Assembly (NCBI RefSeq): GCF_030272615.1
Contig: NC_081410.1
Coordinates: 191,725,619-191,789,618, forward strand
Direction of reading: 5' to 3'
Origin: Cryptomeria japonica
Lineage: Eukaryota > Streptophyta > Pinopsida > Cupressales > Cupressaceae
DNA length: 64,000 nt
The position numbers and the translations under genes were made by a program. Positions within the stretch are counted from its first letter, which is position 1; each line of letters starts with the position of its first letter. Shown in pieces: positions 49,663-64,000 of this stretch. The notes under the pieces were generated by a model that saw nothing but the letters and a program-made list of their open reading frames with translations, did no database searches and was not told where the DNA came from.

Positions 49663-51120
49663 GTGGGTTTTCGCTCAAGCTTGATGGCCGGTTTGCGAGA
49701 AGTGGCTTCAAAGGCTTCTCCTAGCTTGGATTTTCGAGCAACTTTGGGTTCGCATTCTCCGAATCATGGTATTAAGACTTTTGATAATAATCTCTTTTCT
49801 TTCGACTCAGGGGATGCTGGTGCTGGTGTGTCCAATGGATCCCGGATTCTGAAGTTTAACGGTTGTCTTGAGAGATGCAAAGAGAGGCCGAAACTAGTAA
49901 TTCCGCCTGAGATGATTGCCGAGGATGTTGAGTATTTTTCAAAGAATTTGCTTTACTGCAAATTTTTGGGGATGAGGGTTTCTCTGCTATTTCTGGAGAA
50001 TTGGGCTCAAAGGATTTGGGCATCGGAAGGGCAAATGGAGATTATGTTGTTGGCAAACAACCACTTCATGGTTATATTCAATTGCATGGAGGATCGCAAT
50101 AGGGTATTTGAAGGAGGCCTGTATTTTTATAACCAGGTGGGGTTGTTCATCAAACCTTGGCATGCAAGATTTAACCCTTCCGAGGAGCTCTCGAATAGGG
50201 TCCCAATGTGGGTTCATTTACCTCATTTTCCGATGGAATGTTGTCGAGAGGATGTGTTGCGGATGCTCACTTCATTGCTTGGGAAGCCAGTTGGATCTTC
50301 AATGCAAACCTTGGGGAGAAAGGTAATGACTTTCGCTCGTATCTGTGTTGAAATTGATCTTAGTAAACCTTTGCTAGATGCTATAGATATGTGTGCAGGA
50401 TCTTATTCTTGGGTATAGTAGTTGGATTATGAGACTTTACTATTTCAGTGTCGTCTATGTCATGAGTATGGTCATTTGCAACGCAAGTGCCCTAGGTCTA
50501 AACCGGTTGTGCATCAACCTCAACAACCTTCCTATAACCTAGATGGGTATGATAAAGGAAAAGCTTCCATGTCTGATGAGGTTGTGGGTACTGATGGTTT
50601 TGTCCCAGTTAAGATAAAGAATAGGAACCGAGGTCAAAAGAGGTCTTTGCAGGAGAGACAGGAGTAGGATACCTTTAACAAATTTGAAGCCTTGGATGAT
50701 CTTAGCCAACAGGAGGTGAATATGGGGTTGATTCCTTTGGATCAAAGTGCATCAGGGTTGGTTCCTGATAGTGTGAACTGGGATACTACCTAGGTTCAGC
50801 AGGTGGTTGGGAGTAAACAAATGGAGATGAATTAGCAAGTAGTGTCTCAGTTGGGACCCATCTCTAGTGCTAAAGTGAAGTTGGCTGGTGGGGATGTTTC
50901 TCCTACAATACAAAAATTGGAATCTAGTAGGATCAAAAGTAATAAGATCTCCTTATATCTGGGTCCTCTTCAGAAAGACATTAAAAAAGGAGCAACAAAG
51001 AAGATTTCGAAGGTTGGCAAAAAGAAGGACTTGGATAAGATCAAATTGATGGGGGAGAATTTGGTTGAGTTAGGGTCAATAAAGATTCTGGATTCTCATT
51101 TTTTCAATCCCCCAAAATGA
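49663..51120 (+). pseudogene. LINE ORF1: DUF4283-like RNA-binding protein with zinc knuckle
   Basis: One frame throughout, interrupted only by TAG codons at 50416, 50419, 50665, 50791 and 50833. About residues 75-250 match the DUF4283 style of plant LINE and gag-like proteins (CKFLGMRVSLLFLENWAQRIW ... RVPMWVHLPHFPMECC ... ICVEIDLSKPLLDAI). CRLCHEYGHLQRKC is a CX2CX4HX4C zinc knuckle. A Lys-rich tail follows (KKGATKKISKVGKKKD). It would coat LINE RNA. The terminal TGA (51118-51120) overlaps the ORF2 ATG by 4 bases (ATGA). Confidence 0.8.
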
Positions 51121-54100
51121 TTGTGCTATCATGGAATGTGAGGGGCTTGAACAGTGGCCCTAGACAAAAAGTTGTTCAGGAGTTGATAAGGAGTCATTCT
51201 CTTGATGTTATTTTCTTGCAAGAAACTAAATTATTTGTGGAAAGTATGTTGGGTCTGGTGCCGAAGCTATGGGGGAGAGGTGAATGTCAGTGTATTGGGG
51301 AATTTGGCTCCTTTGTAGGGGTGGCTTGTCTTTGGAACCCCTTGAGGATTCGTCCTATATGGTGGATTGCTTCTAGATCTTCTTTATCTGGGGTTGCCTC
51401 TAGTCTTGAGAGTGGGGAATATATCTTGTTTACTAGCATTTATGCCCCCACTGATCTTCACAGTAAGTAGAATTTATGGTCTCATATTTATTTTATGCGA
51501 GGGTTGTTTCCTTTTCATCCATGGATTATCGCGGGTGATTTCAATGCCATCTTAGAGCTGAGTGAGAAGAAGGGTGGTGTTATGCGGTTGGAACCTTCTT
51601 TCTTCCTTCTTCAGGATAGTATAGCAACCTTGAATCTTGTTGACATCAAGCTCGGTAATGGTGTGTTCACTTGGAACAACAAAAGGGTAGGGGAGTATTG
51701 GATTGCGGAGAGGTTGGATCGCTTTCTGGTTTCTAGTTTTTGGGTTGGTGGGGGGTGTTCCACATGCTCTAAGATTTTAGATTGGAGAGGTTCGAACCAC
51801 TAGCCTATAAAATTGGTGTCTTCTTCTGCTTGGGTCACTCGCATTCCTTCATTCAAATTCCATCTTATGTAGTTACAGGATCCTTCTTTGCAAGATCATG
51901 TTGCGGGGTGGTGGAGGAAAGGGAGGCCAGCCTTTGGCACTGCTATGTACACTTTTGCCAAGCAGCTGAAATTTGTTAAGTTTTAGATTAAACGGTGGAA
52001 TTGTCAGTGTTTCGGTAATATTTTTCATGCTAAGATAGCCACTCAATTAGAGTTGAATGGCATTACTAGAGAAATAAGAGAGCATGGATTGTGAGAATCC
52101 TTTCTTAGGGAGGAAGATAGGGTAGTCAAGGATTTAGAAGAGTGGGAGCTTAGGGAGGAAATCTACTGGAAATAGAGAGCTCATATTGATTGGCTTCAAG
52201 CGGGGGATAAGAATACTGTGTTCTTCTTCAATTAAATGAAAGCAAGAAGACATGGCAATTCCATCTCTATTTTGGTTAATGATAGAGGTGAGCAGTGTTT
52301 ATCCTTGCAGGAGATTTCTAGGGAGTCTATACAATATTTTCGATCCCTTTTTAGTGAGGATTCTCAGGGGGAATCTGAAGAGGAGAATCAGGTTCTTGCT
52401 TGTATTCCTTCTCTAGTTACTAGGGAGATGAATGAGCAGCTTATGGGTCCTATTTTGTTGGAAGAACTTGAGAGGATTGTTTTCCACATGAAGAAGGGGA
52501 AAGCTCCTGGACCGGATGGGTTTCCGATTGAGTTCTATCAATATTTCTGGGATATTATCAAATTGGACTCATTGGAGATGGTCCAAGAGTCCTAGAGGAA
52601 TAAGTAGATGCTTCAGGCTTTGAATGTGACTTTCATTGTGCTCATCCCCAAGTGTGATGGGTCTGATCGGTTAGGCCAGTTTCGTCCTATTTCTCTTTGT
52701 AATGTGATTTATAAGATCATTTCTAAGTTGATAGCGGAAAGGTTGAAGAATTGGCTTGGGGGTGTCATTTCTGAGGAGCAGAGTGGGTTTGTGAAGGATC
52801 ATCAAATCTTGGATGGTGTGGTCATTGCTAGTGAGACCATTCATTCTATGGTAGCCTCCAAGGAAAAAGCCATGTTTATCAAGCTGGATATGGCAAAGGC
52901 TTATGATAGAGTTTGTTGGTCCTTTCTCCAGAAGATTCTTAGGGCTTTTGGTTTTGTTGATGAATGGATCCAATGGGTAATGAGTTGTGTTTCGTCTACC
53001 TCATTCTCTGTGCTAATTAATGGATATCATACTCAGTTGTTTGCTACATCTAGGGGTCTTCGTCAGGGGGACCCTCTTTCCTTATATTTATTCATTCTTT
53101 TGGTTGAGGGTCTGGGGAGGTTGATTAAGTATAATGTGGGTTTGGGTATTATTCATGGTTGGAGTTGGAAAATGATTTACCTCCTCAGTCCCATTTTTAG
53201 TTTGTGGATGATACGACCCTGATGGGACTAGCTCAGATCAAAGAAGCTATAAATCTGTGTAATGTCTTGAATGTTTATCTTGTTGCTTTTGGCCAGTTGA
53301 TGAATGAGGATAAATCTTCGATTCTCTTCTTCAACACACTTGGAACTATTCAGATGAGGATTTCTCATATCTTGAGATTTCAGGTCAATTTTCTTCCCTT
53401 GAATTATTTGGGTATTCCTATCTCTACTGGTAATCCTCCCAGGGACTCTAGGCATGGTATTCTGAACAAATTTTGCATGAAGGTTGAACATTGGACACAT
53501 AGATGGTTATCCTTTGTTGGGAGGGTTCAACTAATCCAGTCGGTGGTTCAAGCTCTTTCGATTTATAGGTGTATACTCCAAGTGGCCCCAAAGTGGTTTG
53601 TGAAGGGAGTGGATTCTTTGGCAAGGCAATTCTTATGGGCAGGCAACATGTCCTCCTTTAAATGGAGTCTTATCAAATGGGACTTGGTGTGCAGCCCAAA
53701 ACAGTCGGGTGGGCAAGGCACAGTCTACTTTATTAGGGGAGGCTTTGGTGACAAAATTGTATTGTAGATGGTGTATTGAATAGGATTGAGGTTGGGCTAG
53801 GATTTTGTCTTACAAGTATATGCAGAGGATCCTGAAGGAAGAAATCCCAAGATATCCGCTTGTGGGAAAAGGCTCTGCGATTTGGAGTACTCTCAAGAAA
53901 GGGATTGCACTAATAAAAGAAAGACTTTTTTTGGATATGTAAGAGGGGGGAAGAGGTGCTTTTCTAGTTCGATTCTTGGGATGGCTACCCCCCATTATTG
54001 ATTAGTTTCCTAACTTAGGGAATCTTTGCCAAAGGTTCCTGGAGGCAGGGTGGTCTAGAGTGAGCGACTTTAAGTCTGTTTATAGGTGTGGGCAATTGGA

Positions 54101-55145
54101 GATGGTATGGTGGAAGGTTCCTAATGAATGGTTAGTTGTTGGTATGGATGAAAACTGCACTGAGCTGCATGGTATTTTGGCGAGTAGACACTGTAGTTCC
54201 CTTAAGGATAGGGATAGACTTGCTTGGTACCCAAATCCTAAGGGTGTTTTTATTGTTGCCAGTGGGTACCAGGAGTTGTTGTCTCATAGATTGGAGAGGA
54301 GGGAGGTGTACTGGTGGAAATATGTTTGGAACAATTTCTCTTGGTTGAAGTGTAACTATTTTTCTTGTACTTTGGATTTGAATAGATGTCTAACCTAGGA
54401 CAATATTCGGCAGCGTGGGTTCCATGGACCTTCCATCTGTGTTTTCTATAGTAATGGGGAGGAGGATTCTTCACACTTGTTCTTCAAATGCCCTTTCTCG
54501 CTGCTAATCTGGCATTACTTGTGGGGGGTGTGGAAGCACCCTTGTGTTCACACAGATTCTTTGGTGGAGTTTTGGAGCAGTTTGGGCAGGCCTCCTATTT
54601 TGTCCTCTTTTCTTCAGACTGTCGGACACATTGGGCCTATTTTCATACTTTGGCAGATCTAGCTAGAGAGGAATAGGAGGATCTTTAGGGAAGTCAGATT
54701 GTTAGTTCAACAAGTGTGGAATAGAATCATTGGAATGATCTGGGAGATGGTGGAAGTTAAATGTGAGGTGAGTTTTCCTCTGGATAGAGGAAAGGCTGAT
54801 ATTGTGAGTATGTTGGGTTTGCAGGAGATGACTTATATCTCAGCTTGTGTTAGGAGAGGTAGACGTGTTATGAAGAAGGTTCAAAGGGTGGGAAGGTGGT
54901 TGCCCTCTCAAGATGAGTCCATCAAGATTAGCAGGCTGGAGGCTGCGGAAGCCAAGATGCATGATGTCTCTAAATTTGCGTTGAATGTTATGCGATGTTC
55001 GGCAACCACCCTGTGCCTTCTGCAGGAAAGCTCCCCTAAAGGCAAAGGAAAAGATTATGAGGACTACAAGGCCCTATTTAAATTCCTCACAAAGGAATGG
55101 GCAAGAAAGCTCCTCCCCAAGAGGAGCCATGGGAAAAAGAAATGA
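51117..55145 (+). pseudogene. LINE ORF2: AP-like endonuclease and reverse transcriptase
   Basis: Starts MIVLSWNVRGLNSGPRQKVV; the Asn and the later LQETKL carry the endonuclease metal-binding residues, and AGDFNAI appears near 51534. The RT has KAPGPDGFPIEFYQ, FRPISLCNVIYKIISKLIAERL, KLDMAKAYDRVCW, RGLRQGDPLS and FVDDTTLMG (about 53201, after a frameshift near 53165). The C-terminal part has a zf-RVT-like region (NFSWLKCNYFSC ... FFKCPFSLLIWHYLW). In-frame stops before 53210 are TAG at 51468, 51801, 51870, 51984, 52173, 52593, 52605 and 53198, TGA at 52092 and TAA at 52233. Later parts shift frame several times; the last open stretch ends at 55145. Confidence 0.85.
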
Positions 55146-55440
55146 TTTGTCTCTATGTTGCAAAAGTCTGGTTTTTTGTCTCCTTGCAGCCTATGGGTGG
55201 ATAGTTTTAGTTTATGTTTTTATTTGAACTTCTATGTTTATTGCCCTGCGTGGTAAATGCCTAAAACTTTTTCTATTATTAGTTTCTATTTACTGAAATC
55301 TCGTAGAATGATCATTGTTTTTGATAGAGGCAAAAGGTTGTAACACTACTATTAATTTGCTAGCAGTGGCTCTGTCACTGTTTTCCTTGTTGTTCTAATG
55401 GGTCAGCCCCCTCATTTTTTGGTTGCTTTCAATATAAAAA

Positions 55441-55944
55441 ACAAGTATATGCTAAACAAATAATTATAATACATATAAAAATTAATTTGAGACCAAGTTA
55501 ACAAAATATATGTTTTATGATTAGTACATAACTTTATTATATAACCTTTACAATATTGAATATTTTTTATACCATAACTAATGTTTCCTTTTTAAAATCA
55601 AAGAAGAATATAATAATTATGTACATAATTATAAATAGTAGTCAATCTATAATTAATAGATTAATTTCAATAAATTTAAGATTATTGAAAGTTTCTTGAA
55701 AAAATCAAATATTGACATTGTACATTTAAAAATAAATAAACCTAAGTCTTCTACAGTTACTGATAATAAAATGACAACAAAATGTAGTAATTATGTAATG
55801 ATGATAATGACAACTTGTTTTCTATATTCAAACCACATGCATTTCCTTACAAAATGAAAAAAGATGTGGAGACAAAGAAGGGAAGAAGTATATGGTCTAA
55901 GTCTTTTACAACAATTCTTGTTGAATTTGTCACCACTTAAACTT
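55441..55944. other. AT-rich flank between LINE and copy B
   Basis: No gene or recognised repeat. It should contain the intron remainder of copy A and the junction of the tandem duplication; the duplication unit restarts at about 55945 (AAGTGCTATTTACATTTTAA, also at 43387). Confidence 0.5.
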
Positions 55945-56240
55945 TTTTTTAAGTGCTATTTACATTTTAATAGTAATAAGCCTGCCTTCCATGATTATTA
56001 ATAACAGGAAGACAATTTAAATAAAATAAAATAATTAACCAAAAGATTCATTCTATCGTAGGACCCCATACTTCCCCTTAGAGAATATGTAGAAGACAAA
56101 ATGATTGACGACAGAGGGAGGGAGCAGGTGAGATGTCCGAGGAAGAAAGGTCAGTTTCACCTTCTCCACTCCTTTCGCCGTCCACATCTGCTCAGGCAGC
56201 TCGGTCAAATGGAACCAAGCAATCTACGCTTCTCGTCTTT

Positions 56241-56246
56241 TATAAG
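56241..56246 (+). promoter_or_regulatory. TATA box of TNL copy B
   Basis: TATAAG within TCTTTTATAAGCTTTGCGCT, collinear with the copy A TATA box and about 110 bases before the chosen ATG. About 300 bp of upstream sequence is shared with copy A. Confidence 0.65.
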
Positions 56247-56351
56247 CTTTGCGCTTCACCTCCTCACCTGCTCGACAAGCCTTTTTTTCATTGCTCTTTT
56301 ATCTTTTATCTTTTATTCTTTCTCTCTCTGTCTTCACTTCAATCCGATTTC

Positions 56352-56917
56352 ATGGCATCTACTTCTGCTTCGTCTTCTTCTTACACGTCTACTTCTACTT
56401 CAATGCCTGCCTTTGACAGACCATACGAACCTCCCACAGCTAAACTTGCCTTCCATAGCGATAAGAGGTATCATGTTTTTCTGAGTTTCAGGGGACCAGA
56501 TGTCAGAAAGACCCTGGTTGATCATCTCTTTCAAGCCCTCTCCACAGCAGGACTGAACGTCTATAAAGATGATGAAAATTTGGAAAAGGGAGAAGAGTTT
56601 TGGCCAAGCTTGGAAAAGGCAATCAAGAGCAGTGCCATACGAATTCCCATATTCTCTCAAGGCTATGCAGAGTCTACTTGGTGTCTCAAGGAGGCAGCTG
56701 CGATGTTGAGATCCTCTGGCTTGATAATCCCTCTGTTTTATGATGTGGAACCAACTCATGTTAGATATCCTCTGAATGAGTCCAGTCCCTACAAGCAAGC
56801 ATTTACCCAACATTATGGCCATCCAGATCGACACCCAAGAGAAGAGGTAGAGGGGTGGAAGGATGCTCTTGAGAAGATCTGCTCTCGCTCAGGCTGGTCA
56901 ATGGATCTAACTAAAGG
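56352..56917 (+). CDS. TNL copy B, exon 1: TIR domain
   Basis: ATG at 56352 (MASTSASSSSYTSTS) chosen for agreement with copy A and position after the TATA box; an in-frame ATG at 56133 would precede the TATA box. A Ser/Thr-rich leader is followed by the TIR domain (about residues 40-183): YHVFLSFRGPDVRKT, BB-loop DENLEKGEEFWPSLE, SAIRIPIFSQGYAESTWCLKEAA with the catalytic-type Glu at 114, and GLIIPLFYDVEPTHVR. Ends in phase 2 (GG) before donor GTAAGT at 56918; joining to C at 61388 gives Gly and continues FEAQLVKIVVKDL, a usual TIR to NB-ARC linker. Encodes the signalling domain of an intracellular immune receptor. Confidence 0.88.
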
Positions 56918-61387
<4,470 letters not shown>

Positions 61388-62648
61388 CTTTGAAGCTCAG
61401 CTAGTAAAGATAGTGGTGAAAGACCTTATCAAAACATTGGACAAAGTGCCCTTACAAGTTGCCAAGCATCCAGTGGGAATCGAAAGGGTGAAAAATCTTC
61501 TCATTCAAAAATTAAATCTCGATTCAATGGATAGAATGATTAAAGTTGGAATATGGGGTATTGGTGGAATTGGCAAAACTACAGTTGCTAAGGCTGTGTA
61601 CAATCAAGTTTATATTGATTTTGAAGCTGCTTGCTTTGTACCTGATGTAAGAACCACAGCTGCAGAAACCAAAGGCCTTAGAAATTTGCAGAGAAAAGTT
61701 CTCAGAGATTTATCCAAGTATGATGAAAAAGTGGACAGTGTTGATGAGGGTATATCTTTGTTTAGAGAACGTTTGAGAGCCAAACGTGTGCTGCTTATTT
61801 TGGATGATGTGGATGCTATCAGACAATTGAATGCTTTTGTTGGGGATTGGCTAGGCCCTGGTAGCAGAGTTATTATAACTTCGAGAAACAAGCATATTCT
61901 CAACATTGCTCAAGTGTCATCTGAATGCATCCACGAGATGAGTGAGTTGGAGATAAATGAAAGCCTCGAATTATTTAGTTGGCATGCTTTTCTGAGAGCA
62001 TCTCCAAGTCCCAATTACCAATATTTGTCCACAAAAATAGTAAAAGCTTGCAAGGGACATCCTCTGTCATTAGAAGTGATTGGATCCTTCTTGTATGATA
62101 AGCAGGAAAATGAAGGTTGCTGGATAGAAGCTCTTCAAAAAATTCCCAGCGACCATGAAATTCACAAAACACTCTACATCAGCTATGGTGCTCTCAGTGA
62201 TGATGAAAAAGAAATATTTGTTGACATTGCTTGCTTTTTCATTGGAGAGCACAAAAGTTTACCCATTGTCTTCTGGAAATCCTTGTACACCAAAGTAGAG
62301 AGTGCTGTATCTAATCTTTCAATGAAGTTGCTAATAAAGATTGATGATGAAGGCGTGTTTGATATGCATGACCATTTGCGAGATATGGGGCGAACCATTG
62401 CAGAAGATGAAAAGCCAGGTACCCGAGAATCATGGCAAGCTGCCCATTTACACACCATATCCGACAATAATTTAATCTCTCGCCTTCGGCTCAATGGAGG
62501 TAATATAAGGCTTGAAATGTTGTACAGTCCGGGTCTTCGCTATCTTCATTTGCAGAATGTACACATCGAAGGTATAACCGAAGACGCGAGCAATGCTTCC
62601 TTCAAGTTTGATATGGTTAAGATTGGAAAATTGTACCTTTCCAACTGA
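61388..62648 (+). CDS. TNL copy B, exon 2: NB-ARC domain
   Basis: Begins with the acceptor-adjacent C completing a Gly codon. Motifs in order: VGIERVKNLL linker; P-loop GIGGIGKTT (61557-61583); RNBS-A-like FEAACFVPDVR; kinase-2 KRVLLILDDVD (61782-61814), whose terminal Asp after DDV is typical of TNL; RNBS-B GSRVIITSRN; GLPL variant GHPLSL (62055-62072); RNBS-D FVDIACFF; MHD in FDMHDHLRDMG (62364-62372). The complete motif set predicts an ADP/ATP-switching NB-ARC. The frame then runs through LRYLHLQNVHIEGI and ends at a TGA (62646-62648) just past GKLYL, where the LRR frame takes over in another phase. Confidence 0.9.
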
Positions 62649-64000
62649 GAATAATGGAATAATAAATAAGATCCTTACAACAATAAATAAGATCCTTACA
62701 GCAATAAGGGAGAAGTATAGAGCAATAAGGAAGAAAGGTCACTCCAGATTTGTGGGCAGCGTTACGCAATTGAAGATTATGCAACTAACAAATACCACCA
62801 TCCATTCTCTTCCACCGCTGTTTTCACTTCTAAATGTACGAGAGATACAGCACATGGAGCTCAGACAGTGTATAAGGTTAATTAACTTCCCTGATACCAT
62901 TGACATCCTGTCACACCTGCAGTGCTTGGTCTTGAGAGATTGTGGAAGGTTAAATGATCTCCCTCATACCATTGGCAATCTGAGAGAGCTGCAACACTTG
63001 GTTTTGAGAGATTGTAGAAGCTTAAATAACCTTCCTGATAGCATTGGCAACCTGTCACAGTTGCAACACTTAGATTTGAGGGTGTGTGGAAGATTAAATA
63101 AGCTCCCAGATAGCATTGGCAACCTGTCCCAGCTGCAGTATTTGAACCTGGAACTGTGTGAAGGATTAAGTAACCTCCCTGATGCCATTGGCGACCTATC
63201 ACAGCTGCAACATTTGGATTTGAGCAACTGTGGAAATTTAAATTTCCTTCCTGATACCATTGGCAACCTGTCACAACTGCAATCCTTATACTTGACAAGG
63301 TGTGGAAGCTTAAATTACCTTCCTTATAATATTGGCAACCTGTCACAACTGCAATACTTGAGCTTGCGAGGTTGTATAAGGTTAAATAGCCTCCCTGCTA
63401 CCATTGGCAATCTATCACAACTGCAGCATTTGGTATTGAGAGACTGTGCAAGTTTAAATAACCTCCCTAATACCATTGGCAACCTGTCACAGCTGCAGTG
63501 GTTGTACTTGACAGGATGTGGAAGTCTGAATAACCTCCCCAATACCATTGGCAACCTATCACAGCTGCAGGAGTTGCACTTGGGAGCATGTGCAAGCTTA
63601 AATGATCTCCCTAGGACCATTGGCGACCTCTCACAACTGCAATACTTGTACTTATCAAGTTGTGGAAGATTAAAATCCCTTCCTCATAGCATAGGCAAGC
63701 TGTCACAGCTACAGCTCTTGAACTTGAGAGGGTGTGGAATGTTATGGAATCTCCCTCATACCGTTGGGAACCTGTCAAAACTGCAACACTTGGAATTGGA
63801 AGGATGTGGAAGTTTAAAGTACCTCCCTGATACCATTGGTAACCTGTCACAGCTGCAACGCTTGCATTTGGGAGGGTGTGAAAGTTTAACTACTCTCCCT
63901 AATACTATTGCCAACTTGTCACAGCTGCAGCACTTAGATTTGAGGGAGTGTAGAAGCTTAAGGAACTACTCTCATATCATTGAGATATTATCAGGTACAG
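62641..64000 (+). CDS. TNL copy B: LRR domain, frameshifted relative to NB-ARC, runs off window
   Basis: Open to the window end in the frame shifted by one base from NB-ARC. It starts PTENNGIINKILTTINKILTA, then FVGSVTQLKIMQLTNTTIHS and 16 leucine-rich repeats of 24 residues (72 bp) from about 62870: LxxLPDTIGNLSQLQHLDLRxCGRLN. The PDTIGNL-type phrase recurs every 72 bp (62897, 62969 ... 63977). Each repeat carries a conserved Cys. The usual role is effector or guardee recognition. Either one extra T in TTT near 62638-62640 broke the gene, or an unrecognised intron or assembly error is present. Confidence 0.82.
62870..64000 (+). repeat. 72-bp tandem repeat encoding the LRRs
   Basis: DNA-level repeats with near-constant text (CCATTGGCAACCTGTCACAG, CTGCAACACTTG). 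Low divergence at synonymous positions indicates recent expansion or gene conversion. Minus-strand frames through it are by-products. Confidence 0.9.

Larger units (their letters stand above)
49336..55440 (+). mobile_element. L1-type LINE inserted in copy A intron
   Basis: A near-complete non-LTR retrotransposon: G-rich 5' region with a G homopolymer near 49420-49435, ORF1 with DUF4283-like domain and zinc knuckle, ORF2 with endonuclease, RT and zf-RVT-like region, a 3' untranslated stretch to about 55440 and an A-rich end. It is inactive through many in-frame stops, almost all TAG, and a few frameshifts. Target-site duplication not confidently identified in the AT-rich flanks. Boundaries are by eye. 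Confidence 0.85.

Noticed and set aside
56400-56834. 144-aa minus-strand frame
   Set aside because: Antisense shadow of the TIR exon of copy B.
62882-63850. Minus-strand frames of 79-154 aa with repeated CDRLPMVSGRLF-like peptides
   Set aside because: Antisense of the 72-bp LRR repeat; the plus strand reads as canonical LRRs.

Overview
This is eukaryotic nuclear DNA from a plant. The genes have GT-AG introns, there is a TIR-NB-ARC-LRR (TNL) disease-resistance locus, and most of the window is plant-type repeats: Ty3/gypsy, LTR elements, an L1-type LINE with a DUF4283-like ORF1, and a two-gene DNA transposon. The repeat load, multi-kilobase introns and TNL style suggest a gymnosperm, perhaps a conifer, but that is inference. 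No rRNA, tRNA, CRISPR or bacterial-type features were seen.

Layout. 1-3755: retroelement remnants, then about 1 kb of pyrimidine-rich and about 0.9 kb of purine-rich low-complexity DNA. 3756-15858 (E1) and 33952-41556 (E2, inverted relative to E1): two copies of a DNA transposon. They share related terminal inverted repeats, a 4-bp target-site duplication (perfect GTTG for E2), a DDD-type transposase-like gene resembling the Sola superfamily, and a convergent second gene of unknown function. A ~360-bp satellite lies between the genes and CG-rich palindromic repeats lie near the ends. About 16806-26943 (E3): a diverged relative that keeps gene 2, about ten satellite units and a 2.4-kb foldback array but has lost the transposase. 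27192-32319: an LTR element with a perfect AAAGG duplication and no recognisable gag/pol. 32590-43375: a decayed Ty3/gypsy pol on the minus strand, split by a solo LTR (TGGGG duplication), which is itself split by E2. A 500-base N gap (40597-41096) lies where E1 has its microsatellite and foldback block.

43375-64000: a tandem duplication of a TNL gene. Copy A (43798-44372) has only promoter, TIR exon and part of intron 1, which is interrupted by a minus-strand LINE remnant and a ~6.1-kb plus-strand LINE (49336-55440). Copy B (56352 to beyond the window) has a TIR exon, a 4.5-kb intron carrying a transposon-derived insertion, an NB-ARC exon, and an LRR frame with 16 near-identical 24-residue repeats that runs off the end. 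An apparent 1-base frameshift near 62638 separates NB-ARC from LRR.

How the parts relate. In the transposon, gene 1 would supply the catalytic core acting on the TIRs and perhaps the subterminal palindromes; gene 2 may be an accessory protein. Every transposon copy is broken. In the resistance locus, TIR, NB-ARC and LRR would form one intracellular immune receptor; copy A could at most give a TIR-only product.
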